From NCBI GenBank assembly GCA_011319805.1, contig SJRY01000030.1, positions 1 to 33,446 on the forward strand: DNA of 33,446 nt, given 5' to 3'. The position numbers and the translations under genes are program-made. Under the pieces are notes generated by a model. It was not told where the DNA came from. It did not search any database and saw nothing but the letters and a program-made list of their open reading frames with translations. The stretch is from Macrocybe gigantea. Lineage: Eukaryota > Basidiomycota > Agaricomycetes > Agaricales > Callistosporiaceae. This document shows, in pieces, positions 9,894 to 20,410 of this stretch (the first letter of the stretch is position 1; each line of letters starts with the position of its first letter).

Positions 9894-12651
9894 GTACGCA
9901 TCGGCCTCATCTCTTGCACCACCTAACTGACCAAGCCGTAAACTATTTTGCCAACCCAGCGGCCGCCCTATCTGTCGAGCAGACGATGAAACAAAGCTCC
10001 CATGTTGCACCAACGTGCATTGTAACATTATCCGCGCAGACACCCGCATTCCGTCTGTATACACCTCGAACATCTCTATGTATCCTTATCATGGGGAAGA
10101 CAGTTCTTTTACTAGCTGTTGTGGACCTGTACGATAGGCAAGGTGAATTTGTAAATTAACCTTCGCAAAGCAAATGCACGCCTTTCACTCCGCCCTTTCG
10201 CGTCCGGGCTCACCCGCTAAAAGCTTCGACAGACAGATGCAACATTATGCTTAAAGATTCATTTCGTCAGTCCTTCCACTTCTGGAAAGAGGTAATGCAC
10301 AAGGGGGAACCAAAGGCCTCCCGAACGCAAAATTTCAAATGGGTCTTTTCTGGATCATTGATTTTCCTCGTCTCCCGTCGCGTTTCATCGTAATTAACGT
10401 CCCTATCCCGCAAGGTTGACGTTCAATGGCGTCTGACCTCCTGACCCTTTTTTGTCCCTGCTGCCTCTTCGGCACGGCCACAACTGCCCCCTTGCACCGG
10501 AAACATCAGGAGCGGGTGACCGGGATTGAACACCGGAAGGCCTTCGCCCGACCGCGCACCGGAGAATGTGGTGCCTAATTTCTAGATGGAGGACCGTAAA
10601 GGAAACAAGAAGGTATTCATGCATGGCAGTGCAAGGTTCGTGCCAAGCTCTGTGATAGTGATGCTGATCTTCTGAATTCATAGGATGTTTACATATTCTT
10701 GACGCATGCTCCAGTTGCCAACGTCACGGCGTTAGTTGGCAAAGTCTCAAAGCTGGGAGGCGGAAGAAGAACGGCAATTCCCAAGAGCGCGACCGTCTTT
10801 TTTTGATACTGGATTTTTTGGGATACGCCTGCGACCTAAGAAGGACAATTCAGACCTGCCTCCCTTGGTATTCAGTGATCATCTATCTTTCTTGCACATG
10901 CAGCCGGCTATATACGCAAGGCCTGTCGAACGCCACGTCCAAGTCTTCCTGACAAGCTCACGTATTCTCCGAGTCTGGCCGGCGATCGTCGTCTTTTGCT
11001 ACCCCACGGTGCTCTGACCCTGTGATGTTGAGGCAGAAGTATCAGCGCTCGCCGCTTTTGTCACCACAATCCTGTCCATCCTCACAGTTCCACTTCTCGC
11101 GCTTCCTGGATCTGGATGCAAACAAATGGTGATAACAACGAGCGAATGATATACACTTCCAAATTCCGAGGACATGCCAGCGGCGCATGTGGGTGGGCGG
11201 ATTCTCTCTTTGTGACGTCAACCATTTGTTTTCTTTTGAATTGTAAAGCAAGGCGGTCGGCAAACGTCTACCAGCGTGCGAGGTTTTTCCTTCGGCCTGG
11301 ATACGCCCGAACGCCACTGAAAACGATATCATTGTGGCTTTTGATTTTCAGACCATGCTTTCCCAAGCGAAATGAAGAAAAAAGTTCGGGGCACGGCTTT
11401 CTCCCCAATCAAAGCCCAGCGAAGGGGCGTGGTAAAGAAGAAGATGGAGAAGAAGCCAGTCTCCTTGCAAGTTGCCTTTTGTTCTTCGACAGGCTTCTTT
11501 CTCATCCCGTCAGTGTTTCGGGTTGGTTGTTTGGACACTTTGGGCATGTCTTCGGACCTTCTTTTTCGATGATCGCGTACGGAGCTCTCACCGTTTCCAG
11601 AGCAAGTAAGCAGTTCCTTCTTATTCGGGCACCAGACAAATGATCTACCTTTCAGACATACTTCGTCCGAGCGGGAAGATGGACGAGAGTGCCGTTCTAC
11701 CATCTCATCCCTCGCGACGTGTTTGAAATCCATGCTCACATCCTTCTTGGATATTTGACAGGCCTTTATGTTCTCATCCATCTCCTGAACTCATCCACAC
11801 ACATGCCACTGGGTTGGCAGAGCGGCGCACATGTTCAACGATTTTTTCTTTGAAGCAGGATCTTGAAGAAAGCCTTTCACGAATCAGGACGGACTGTCTT
11901 TGAGTTGCGCCTCTCGAATTATCCCAACTCCCAACCATACACGCCCTCCGACCTACAGAACTCCCTTTGCCTTGCGCAGCTTCCGAAGAATCAAGCCCTA
12001 CTCAACTTTGAAGCGGACCTCAAAGGAATATCATGCCATATCTGCAGATAAGATTATCTTAGCAAGCGCGCATGATGATCACTTCATCAATACTTGCTTG
12101 CGTTGAGTGGTTCTGTTGTTTGATCTGCAGACAATATCAAGTGGGGATCGGTCCGGGCTGCATGATGCTCCCTTTCCAGCAGTGATGGATGTGATATCTA
12201 GCTGTCGTCGCGTGAATATTGGACAGGTTGACATGCTGATTGGGGAATCCGCCGTGTTCAACACAGCAAATGGCAATCTTGGTTTTCAAATGACCCCTGC
12301 CCCATTTGAAACTCGCCTTTATGGAAAGCCTGACAACCTGGGAGGATCGGTATCCAAACTAAGGTGGGCGTGATAATTATATTGTAACAATCGTAGATAG
12401 AGTTCATGTCAGTTCAACAATATACGAGGATGTAGGAATGAGCGCTTGTATTGGTACGACTGCCAGACTGAGCAGGGAACTGGGCGGCGACCGGCAGAGC
12501 GTGGCCTTGTGATCTTTCTTTCTCATTTCGCCCCCTTCGTCCCCTTCGTTCCTTTAGTACCCGACCCGACAGTAGGCCGATCTCCTTTTCCGCGTCCTGG
12601 CAGTTGCCTAAAGGAACATGAGCAGGATGATCAGTCGTCTTCGCTGAAGGC
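9894..12651. other. Gene-poor region with orphan coding-like fragments
   Basis: No complete gene is supported. Fragments with protein-like sequence on the plus strand are about 10682-10797 (VYIFLTHAPVANVTALVGKV), about 11020-11120 (EVSALAAFVTTILSILTVPL, a membrane-like segment) and 11656-11851 (RVPFYHLIPRDVFEIHAHIL, followed by a hydrophobic stretch). Each is bounded by stops and cannot be spliced to the next without a frame break. They may be remains of one or more membrane-protein genes, or chance. Confidence 0.35.
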
Positions 12652-13132
12652 CTATGACGGAGGATCTTTAAAAACTAACCCCGGCCCCTCTTCCCATTCC
12701 CACTCGCTGAGCGAGAAGGTGTTAAGAATTTAAAAGCGAGGCAACGTGGAGGAAATGAACGTACTCCTCCTCCTCGACTGTCTCCTCTTCATCCTCTTTG
12801 TCTTCTTTTGCCGCTCCAGGACCTTCACTGAGATGTTGAAAAGGACATTATCAACTGTATGGATGCAACATGCTTGAAAAGGCGTACCATCCTCCATCCT
12901 GGTCTTTGATCAGGTCTGCGATCCCAGCATCGACGCTGTTTGATATACTTTTCTGCTCTACAGGACCTTCGCTGTGGATTAAACAAGCGTTTATGTTACC
13001 GACTTGTAATATCTGGTGTTGTGACGAGATTGATCAGTTAACTCACTTGATCGCCTGGACTAGGTTTACAGCGCCAATGTCACGACATTGATCTGGTGTC
13101 GTCGTCGAAGTCGTCGTCGAGATAGCAGACAT
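12652..13132 (-). CDS. Small acidic protein of unknown function (about 95 residues)
   Basis: I do not recognise this gene. Four minus-strand exons (13132-13047, 12971-12888, 12827-12765, 12706-12652) give 96 codons with consistent phases and GT-AG introns. The N-terminus is Ser/Thr-rich (MSAISTTTSTTTPDQ) and the middle contains AGIADLIKDQDGG. The C-terminal half is strongly acidic (runs of Glu and Asp, then EWEWEEGPG). Exons 2 and 3 begin with nearly the same bases, so the protein repeats a motif (EGPVEQKS, EGPGAAKE) and a third EGPG occurs in exon 4. There is no signal peptide or membrane segment. The 3' end is uncertain: reading through exon 4 gives the ending VFKDPPS, but a further intron starting at 12679 could give a different tail. 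A nuclear or scaffold role would be a guess. Confidence 0.6.
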
Positions 13133-14058
13133 ATTAACGTGGTACGTCAAAATCGCAAAGCTTCGTTTATATATTCGCCGCTGCGCAATGCTACGCGGTT
13201 TGCTTTTATCGTTTGCGATGAAGTGTTGATCACTGATGCATAGCTTTGCCAAGTTGGGGTTCGAGTCACGCCAGGCGGACTTGGACCCTGAACTAGCTCC
13301 GTTTTCTTTTGTCCTTCATCCAACGGTTAACGACGGTACAAAAGACTCTGTGGTACAGCCTTCTCTCCGAAATGTTTCATTGTGTGGATTTATCAGCAGA
13401 GCAGCATTGATTGCAGCGGGTAAGGACGGCGATGCTGTTGAGGCTCCGGGCTTTCTGAGACTTCATAGCTGTGTCACCCTAAACGTGGACTTGCAACTTT
13501 TCTCCCGCATGTCATTGCGCCATGGTCGTATCCCATTTGGTGCATCCTTTCCACAGCCTTGCTATTGTTCTGCTTTAGCGATCTCGCCACCTGGACCTCC
13601 TCGCATGGCCACCCGCAGACACACGCGAGGATATTTCCCGATGAAACCGGGAACTTTCCCATCAGCCATGCGATGATTCTATGCATCGTGCGGCGTTTTG
13701 GCCAGCATTCTGGACTTTTCTAAACAGCATACAGCTCCGCAGTAGACTGTAGAAGGAAGGCGAATATTTCGACGATGTATAGTATACGTTTACGAAGCGA
13801 GCTCGCCTTAATGGCATTAGGTTATCTGAAGCCGACCAGTCCCACAGACCTAACGAATAATTGTGCAGCGCTAAACATCCCCCTGAAATTTGTCAGTGCA
13901 AGCGATTGAAGCTTGACCGAATGGTTTGAATCTTGTCTGGCATATCAGTGCAATGCGCATCATCAATGCTCAATAGTGTAATCAATGCGTCGGACAATGC
14001 AAGGATTAAATGGGCCATTGGGGTATTGGAGCTAAACGATGATCGCTATACACATTCA
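13133..14058. other. Intergenic region, no supported gene
   Basis: The region lies between two minus-strand genes. It contains a 147-codon plus-strand open frame (13236-13676) without family motifs, signal peptide or membrane segment. The rest is AT-rich and without notable repeats. The promoter of the small acidic protein should lie just above 13132. Confidence 0.5.
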
Positions 14059-14429
14059 CTACTTCGAACTCTTGCTATCGCTAGAGGTGTAGCTCTGGCC
14101 GTTCGGGGCAGTGTATTTGCTGAACCCGTCGCCACTGTTGTAATAGGTGGATCCGTTAGGGTTAGCGTAATAGTAACTGCCGTCTCTGTATGAAGGACCA
14201 CGAGTCAGCATCCGCGAAAGGGCATCAAAGCGACAGAGAACGCACGAGTTGGAGTAGTGATATGAATTGGACCCATTGCCGTAGTCACGACTGCACCAGT
14301 GGTTTCCCTAGAAAAATGAGTAACGCGCCGATTCTTCAGCAACAGCGTGCGGTCGAAGGATAGGCTCCTCACCTGGGTGTTGGTGCCAGAGCCGTTGTAA
14401 GAGTACGATCCGTCCTTGCTGGTGGGCAT
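14059..14429 (-). CDS. Small Tyr/Asn/Gly/Ser-rich protein, 81 residues
   Basis: Three minus-strand exons (14429-14373, 14307-14246, 14185-14059) give exactly 82 codons with clean GT-AG introns. The protein is almost wholly Ser, Gly, Asn, Tyr and Asp. It reads MPTSKDGSYSYNGSGTNTQ, then a central GNHWCSRDYG, then DGSYYYANPNGSTYYNSGDG and a Ser-rich end. I recall similar short proteins as conserved hypotheticals in many basidiomycete genomes; no function is established that I know of. There is no signal peptide or membrane segment. One Cys and one Trp sit in the central motif, which is the most distinctive part. The start is the only Met in the first exon. Its low-complexity, aromatic-spaced composition resembles sequences that condense or form fibrils, but that is inference. 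Confidence 0.75.
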
Positions 14430-16138
14430 GAGCGTTCGAATGTTTTACAAAAGGTGAAACTTTGCGAAAAGAAAGAAGGGAACATGACCAGCTTTATATA
14501 CGGGCGTGTAAAGCGGTCATGTGATAATGTTCCTCTAGTCGTGTTTTTGGCGAGCCATTTTCTTTACGTTGGAGGACCGTATTTGGAACTTAACGCGGTC
14601 CAGAGGCGCAAAAAGATCAACCAGAACGTCGCGAATAAGATGGCGATTTCATCCTCGATCACCCTGCACTGTGACGCGTACTGAACTTGGATGTCTCGGT
14701 CAGGTTTCCGATGTTCCAATACCCCTTTCGTTCCTTTCCTTTCTGCAGGCGAGGCATGCTGGTCAGCCTCGGGCCTCGCAGTCTATCCAAACCAAGTAGG
14801 AGAGGTTACAAGATGACGCGTCAATGAAGATCGCGATAATGGCTAAGAACCCACTGGACTTTGTGTCAAGATGAATCCGGAGGCCTTGATCGCTTTTTCC
14901 GATGACCCGACTGTCTCAACGAGCCGTCGATATCGATGAGACTCGGTGACACATGTCAAGTTAATTCTGATGTTCGTTGAGCGGTAGCCTTGCGGTACAA
15001 TGCAATTGGGTTGTAAGGCTGGTCGTGTGGAGATCATGAAGGCACAGAAAAGCGCCCAGTCGTGGCGGACAGCATTTGAATTGAAGATGAGCAGGTTCTC
15101 CGGACAGCGTTGAGGCTAGGTGACAAACGTATACATGTACTCGGTTTGAGCTGATTCCTTTCTTTAACGTCCGTAAACTGCATCCAAGATATTGGGCTTA
15201 CGGGTGAAGGAAATGGAATCTGGCCCCGCACAAACGAAAGACGATACCGCAGGCGAATATGGCTGGTACCTGAACGCCGCAGAGAACAGCACCAATTTGA
15301 GAACCGTCAATATCATAGCTGATTTGATGAGTAAAGCGACGACGCCAGTGTAGGCAGATTACGGGACGGGGTATAAATCAGACAGTGAGCGACCTCCGCT
15401 GTATGCACGACAAGCGTTTGCTGCAACAAACTCTGGCTCATCTTCCCGATTGCTTGGGAGGTCCTTCAGTCAAGGACTGTGGGGCGACACTTCTTCCTCA
15501 TCATTCGCACTTCCAATGTCGAAAAAAAAATATGGTTCAGCCATGGCCGACGTGCAAGCATCGGGATGGGCCTACGATCTGATTCCAACTGTGTTTAGCA
15601 TAGTCTTCTGTTCACTGCCGTACAGCAAAACAATCATCAATGTGTCACATCCTTCGGTCTCTCAGATTCCTTGAAAGCTCACCTTGTCGCTTGCACTTTG
15701 ACGGATGTCATCTTCAGAGGGTAAGCGGATATAAATCTTTTCAGGCTACAAGACCAGCGTATGCCAATAGTGGAGCGCTGCTATTTGCGAGTTGAATCAC
15801 TGTAATCCGTTTATATATGACATTGCTCGCATGCCGCACCTTGCCGCACTTTCGGCACACCTTCCTTTTGCCACGGATTGCAGCACGCCACCAAGCGAAA
15901 TGAGGCGCTTTCTGTCGCATGATCACGCATGCTGTTGTTTAGCACAGTAGTAAAGATGCTGTGCAATGCGGTTGATGACCATCAGCGTACACACGGGTAG
16001 CAGGTGTGTCCTCAATTTTTGCTCTCCAAGCCCGGATGCCACGCTCCTCTACGCATCGGTGATTGCGGCTTTGTCACTGAAAGGGATGGCTTGCATGAAC
16101 AGGACAGAAGCATTGGATGCCAGGGACAGAAGAAGTTC
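14430..16138. other. Intergenic region, possible faint membrane-protein relic
   Basis: No gene is supported. On the minus strand at about 15250-15340 a short stretch reads DGSQIGAVLCGVQVPAIFA. This resembles the first membrane segment of the multi-pass proteins common in mushrooms, but nothing further in the family pattern follows. The rest shows only short open frames in all phases. Confidence 0.35.
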
Positions 16139-16144
16139 AAAAAA
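16139..16144 (-). terminator. RNA polymerase III terminator of tRNA-Asp
   Basis: Six A residues on the plus strand give a T6 run on the minus strand, 8 bases past the tRNA 3' end. This is the normal Pol III stop signal. Confidence 0.8.
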
Positions 16145-16152
16145 TTTAAATG

Positions 16153-16240
16153 CTCTCTGCCTGGGAGTCGAACCCAGCTTTCGCGCGGATCTATACATAA
16201 GTATGACAGGCGCGTGTACTAACCGATATACTAGCAGAGA
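16153..16240 (-). tRNA. tRNA-Asp (anticodon GTC) with a 16-nt intron
   Basis: The minus strand folds into a full cloverleaf. The acceptor stem is TCTCTGC with GCAGAGA and discriminator G. The D arm is GTAT...GTAC. The anticodon stem is CGCGC with GCGCG around loop CTGTCA/C, giving anticodon GTC. The variable loop is AAAG and the T arm is CTGGG TTCGACT CCCAG. A 16-nt intron (plus-strand 16188-16203) sits after position 37, the standard site for eukaryotic nuclear tRNA introns. The mature length is 72 nt before CCA addition. The 5' end faces PEX19, with 186 bases between them. Confidence 0.95.
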
Positions 16241-16426
16241 AGTTATTCGATTATTCTTTGAAATTCTAATAGCCACTTTTATTTTCATCCAATCACATGC
16301 CGTCGCCTGCACAGCACGTGATTTACACCATTCCAAGTTTACCGACGACTTCGCAGCCGCTCCAATTTCCTTGCTGCACGACGACGACGGAGCTATTGTT
16401 ATCGTCCTCCTGTTCAACTCCTAGGT
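16241..16426. promoter_or_regulatory. Divergent tRNA-Asp / PEX19 upstream region
   Basis: Only 186 bp separate the tRNA 5' end from the PEX19 ATG. The tRNA has its promoter inside the gene (A and B boxes), so most of this DNA probably serves PEX19, including its 5' UTR. No specific factor site was identified. Confidence 0.5.
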
Positions 16427-17800
16427 ATGGCAGCACCTCAGAAGCGACCGCCGACGCTTGCAGATGCGGATGATGATCTCGAGGACCTTGATGGTGCTGC
16501 TGATTTTTGAATTACACCAAGGCAGATCAATGGAGAGCTTACTGCTAGTTGTTCGACAGATGTTCTTGATCAATTCGGTCCTTCCCAAAAGGAAAGCCAG
16601 ACACAGGCCGCCGTCAAATCGCTTGTCTCACCTCCCCCACCACCTCCTACGGCGACGACGACCACAACATTCACGAGACCGCGGAATAACACCCGGGTGG
16701 ATGCGCCGCCGAGATCGATCCCCGGTACTGGGCGAATGGAAGAGCTGGGAGAGGCTGACGAAGGCGCGCTGTCGGCAGAATTCTCCAAGGAGCTGATGCA
16801 GGGCATGGAGAACCTCATGCGGGAGATCGCCGGCGGGGCGTTGCCTGGCGAACGGAAAGAAGGGGGTGGCGACTCGAGCGATCAGAACGACAAGGGAGCG
16901 GAAGAAGCCTTCAAGGCCGCTTGGGAAAAAATGCTGGTCGAGGAGATGGATGGACTAAGTAAGACTCTCGCCGATCTAGAGGAGTATCCGGGCGCGAGTT
17001 CTCAAGCACCAAAGGCCGTGAGCAGCAGCGCCGCGACCGGCGCGTCAGGATCTGAATCCAAGCGGAAAGACAACGATTTCCAGAACAAGATCAAGCAAGC
17101 GATGGACAAGCTCAAGGAGAGCGAATCCAATTTACAGGTGATTCCGTCTCTTTTTCTCTGTCCCACATTCCGAGCCAGTCCCCATGCAGGCGGGTTCCTC
17201 GAAATCGCAGCCAGGGGCTGGAGACGCTGACTTGGAACGCTTACTCGCTTCGCTGAACGACCTCGGTCTTAAAGATGGTGATGTCCCGGAGGATGAAACG
17301 GAACTTGCGAACCTGCTCGAGAATATGATGGGTCGGCTGATGAGCAAAGACGTGCTGTATGAGCCTCTCAAGGAACTTGCGGACAGCGTGCGTTATCAGC
17401 TGCGTCTGCTCGTGCTGTTGTTTATATTGCTGACACAATTATGCTCATAGTTCCCTGGCTACCTCGCCAACCCGCCATCACCGCTATCTGCTACGGATAA
17501 AGCACGCTACGAGGCGCAATATGTATCTGTGCAAAAAATAATTACCGTATTCGAGCACGAGAGATACAGCGATGCGGATGTTGAATCGTTGAAGAAGATA
17601 TCCGATCTGATGACAGAGGTACGTACAACTGGGTCCGTTCGACGACCGTCGATCAGTGCTTACAGAGTTGTCTATCGTACTGTGTTCAGCTTCAGAATCA
17701 CGGCACGCCGCCAGCAGAAATCATGGGACCGCTACCTCCAGGCTTCGGTATTAAGCCGGATGGCACTCCCGAGTTGGGTGAAAACTGCATCATCTCCTGA
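16427..17800 (+). CDS. PEX19: Peroxin PEX19, peroxisomal membrane-protein import receptor
   Basis: PEX19 binds newly made peroxisomal membrane proteins in the cytosol and delivers them to PEX3 on the peroxisome. Five exons (16427-16493, 16560-17137, 17190-17387, 17451-17618, 17690-17800) give exactly 374 codons, 373 residues. The acidic N-terminus (LADADDDLEDLDDVLDQFGP) is the family's PEX3-binding type region. It is followed by a Pro/Thr-rich linker and helical segments around FSKELMQGMENLMREIAGG and AFKAAWEKMLVEEMDGLSK. The C-terminal cargo-binding domain includes MMGRLMSKDVLYEPLKELAD, FPGYLANP and YEAQYVSVQKI. The last four residues are CIIS, a CaaX farnesylation box (Cys 370). All introns are in phase and there is no frame break. 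The gene converges on the M35 protease, 314 bp between stop codons. Confidence 0.97.
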
Positions 17801-18114
17801 TAGACGTAGATATCTGGTGCGCGCGCTGGAGCCTGAGGTCTCATATCCATGGTGATGCATGCCAAGACTGTCATTCATCTTATATGATCACAACACTGGC
17901 TTCGCTAGTCGTTTTTTCTTTGCTTATCTTGGATACCACTCTGTTGAATTTACCTGCGCAACCCAATAAACTTACCATCCAATATTGACGCACTCTCTCA
18001 TATCAACGCATTCCCAGACATACACTGCGTGTTCAAAGAATTGCAATCATCTTATTAAGTCACTACGTATGGTAGGTGCATTTATCGTAGGTATCAAAGT
18101 TCCAAGCCTGAAAT

Positions 18115-19491
18115 TCAATTAGGATTCTCGGCAAAGTATTCATGCGAGTCCGCGTTTCTGGCGGCATCCTCTGGTTTATCGATCGCCAGCTTTTTGCAAT
18201 TCTCCGTGCCGTATGCGAGGTCATCGGTTCCGGCGACGGCGGTAAAGTGGCTCGTCTCGTGAATGAGCGTTCCCGCTCTCGAGTCAGTGCCCGTGTTGTT
18301 CAGCTGGAAGAAGGTCGGGCACAGGTGCACCGTCTTGTATCTGCAGAGGGGCAAAGCTCGTCACGGCATGCTAAGAAGAAAGGAACGGAAAGCGGTACGG
18401 ACATGTTCGGGTAGACATATGCGATGGCACCTTCAGGGCAATTATCGGTTTCACAGACGTATTGGAATGTTTCAAAGCTGGCGTTGAGAATCTTTTCATA
18501 GTCCGAACGGATGGTGCCATATCGCTTCTCCTCGTAGGCTCCAAACCAGGTCTTATAACGGCCGGCAGCGTAAGCACCCCTGAGATTCAAGAAGCTTTTC
18601 ACCAAAGAAAAAAAAAGAAAGGTCAAAGAATGAGAAACAAAATTCGAAGCGTGACAGGGCGTCTGGGTGTACACACTTGATGCTGTCCCGAGTATAATAC
18701 TTTGCGGGGGTATAGCGTTCCTGACGGCGTCCTGCTGGATGATTGAGCAGTTGGAAAACGTGGCGCGCTTATCGAGCAAAGTCGTTGTTCGACGCGGAGA
18801 TAATGAACCGGTCAATCGGACGGGGTAAGCGACGTCGCGAGTGGCTTGCAGAGCGGTGGTGCTGCCGTCGTCGTTCACATGGAGGAAAACGTTCTTTGTG
18901 TCGATATGGTATACGGCCGGGCTCGCATTGCTAAAGTCGTACGCCTTGGACACTGGAAGAGGTTGAAAGCGGTTAGAAGAGCGGAGCGGTCGTAGAATAG
19001 AAGACGTACAGTCATTGGTGACGGTGACAGCTTGACCAGGGGTGAGCACTGTATACGCCCCATTCGCGATAGCATGTGCGAGGGAATACTTGATCTAATG
19101 AGGGAAGACGGCGTCACGTCAGACAAGTCCGCGTCCAGGGGACGAAAGGGATGACATTACCCGTATACCAGTGAACGCGGGCGAAGCATTGTTCGGGCCG
19201 ACAATGCTGAACGTGTCCGTCGGCGCGGTGTTCAAAGGAGTGTGGGGCTCGTGAAGGAGCTTGAGGGCCTCGTCGCCTGTGTTGGTGATCGTCACCTTCA
19301 CCTGCAGGTTCTCGACATTCTCAACCGTGGCCGGACCTGCAAAGTTGCACGCAAGATGTCAGCGCCCAGTGCACAACACGTGTCCGATGCGTGTCGAGCT
19401 CACCGCTGACGGCGACGGAGAGACTGCGCGTCGCGGTCGCGGGAAGGATCTGAAGGAGCGCGCAAAGAACGACTAGAGAAGCAGAGAGCAT
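18115..19491 (-). CDS. Secreted M35 (deuterolysin/aspzincin) zinc metalloprotease
   Basis: This is a secreted zinc endopeptidase. Six minus-strand exons (19491-19404, 19336-19161, 19094-19010, 18952-18673, 18579-18403, 18340-18115) give exactly 344 codons, 343 residues, the family's normal size. An N-terminal signal peptide is present (LVVLCALLQILPATA). A propeptide follows and ends at a Lys-Arg site (residues 178-179), leaving a mature enzyme of about 164 residues. The zinc site is HETSH (residues 296-300), and GTDDLAYG (306-313) supplies the aspartate ligand that defines aspzincins. Cysteines are at the positions expected for M35 disulfides. Two donors are non-consensus but GT (GTACAC at 18672, GTCCGT at 18402). 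They were chosen because they keep the frame and the family sequence. It may be close to the peptidyl-Lys metalloendopeptidase subgroup, but specificity is not certain. Confidence 0.93.
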
Positions 19492-20410
19492 TTGAGGTCG
19501 AATGGGATCCGATGTTCAAACTGGACATTTTGGCAGGCTTATAAGGTCGTAGCGATCGTCCCGCGTTACGAGAAAGAGTCCTGCAGCCGAGCAACGTGTA
19601 CCTATTTCTAGCGAAAAAGAGGCTAAACCGAAATAGGTTGATTGGCGTTCTTGCGTCACGTCATGCAACGTGGTGTGGGGGGAACGAATGGTGGCAGTGA
19701 CACATCGTTCTATATTCCGCTCTGATAGCACTCAGGAAAAACCAATGAGATTCTGGCAAGCAGTGAGGAATGGGCAGCGCCTTGCTTGGTCTCTAGACAT
19801 TCGGCTGAACTTGTATGAATTGTAATATTTGATAACGATCGTCAATTGGATAAAGCGAATAAACGAGTGCATGTCGAGCCGAAATTTGGACGAGGCATTC
19901 AGTCCGCGGTTGTGTTTTGCTGTCGACCTCACGAGAGAACGGGTTTCCGACAGTGGAAAAGGTCTCCAGTCACTAGTCATTGGTCAGCGTCATAGCATAA
20001 GTCAACATCAAGATACATCGCGCAGAGATTGAAAGTGACTAGTGCAATCGAAAGTCTGGGATATTGGACTTTCGACATGAAATGCTGAAACCGCGCAAAT
20101 TCCACGTGTTGCAGTGTAGACCGAACGATTTCCGATGATCCCCAGCCGCGTAGCATATTGCACGCTCCTGCAGCTTTATGGCAACTGTTTCCTTGCCCAA
20201 CTGCGCTTCGCACACATCCCAACAACGGTGTGTACAAGCGATTGGAGGAAACATTCGAATCGTTCGAAGGCTACATCAGGGTGTCCCCTAACCGTCGGTG
20301 TGGATCGGTATTATGACCGCAATTCGGGCGGCGGGAATCTGAAGTGCCTATCGGCGACTCGTTTCCTCGAGCAGCAAAAGAAGGGTGATGCTCAACAAGT
20401 AAGATTGCCC
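19492..20410. other. Intergenic region between the M35 protease and MED10
   Basis: No gene is seen. The region holds the promoter side of the protease gene and the 3' side of MED10. Only short open frames occur, and I noticed no long repeats. Confidence 0.5.

Noticed and set aside
13248..13275. GGGTTCGAGTC, a tRNA B-box-like string
   Set aside because: The flanking bases cannot form a T stem, anticodon stem or acceptor stem.
13236..13676. 147-codon plus-strand open frame
   Set aside because: Composition looks random, with no signal peptide, helix pattern or recognisable motif; most likely a chance frame.
14150..14170. TTAGGGTTAG, telomere-like repeat
   Set aside because: It is less than two units and is coding sequence (ANPN) of the small Tyr/Asn-rich protein on the minus strand.
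15250..15340. Possible first helix of a mushroom multi-pass membrane protein on the minus strand
   Set aside because: Only one segment matches by eye and no further family segments follow, so it was not called a gene.
15966..16424. Long open frames on both strands around 16.0-16.4 kb
   Set aside because: They run straight through the tRNA-Asp gene, so they are shadows rather than proteins.
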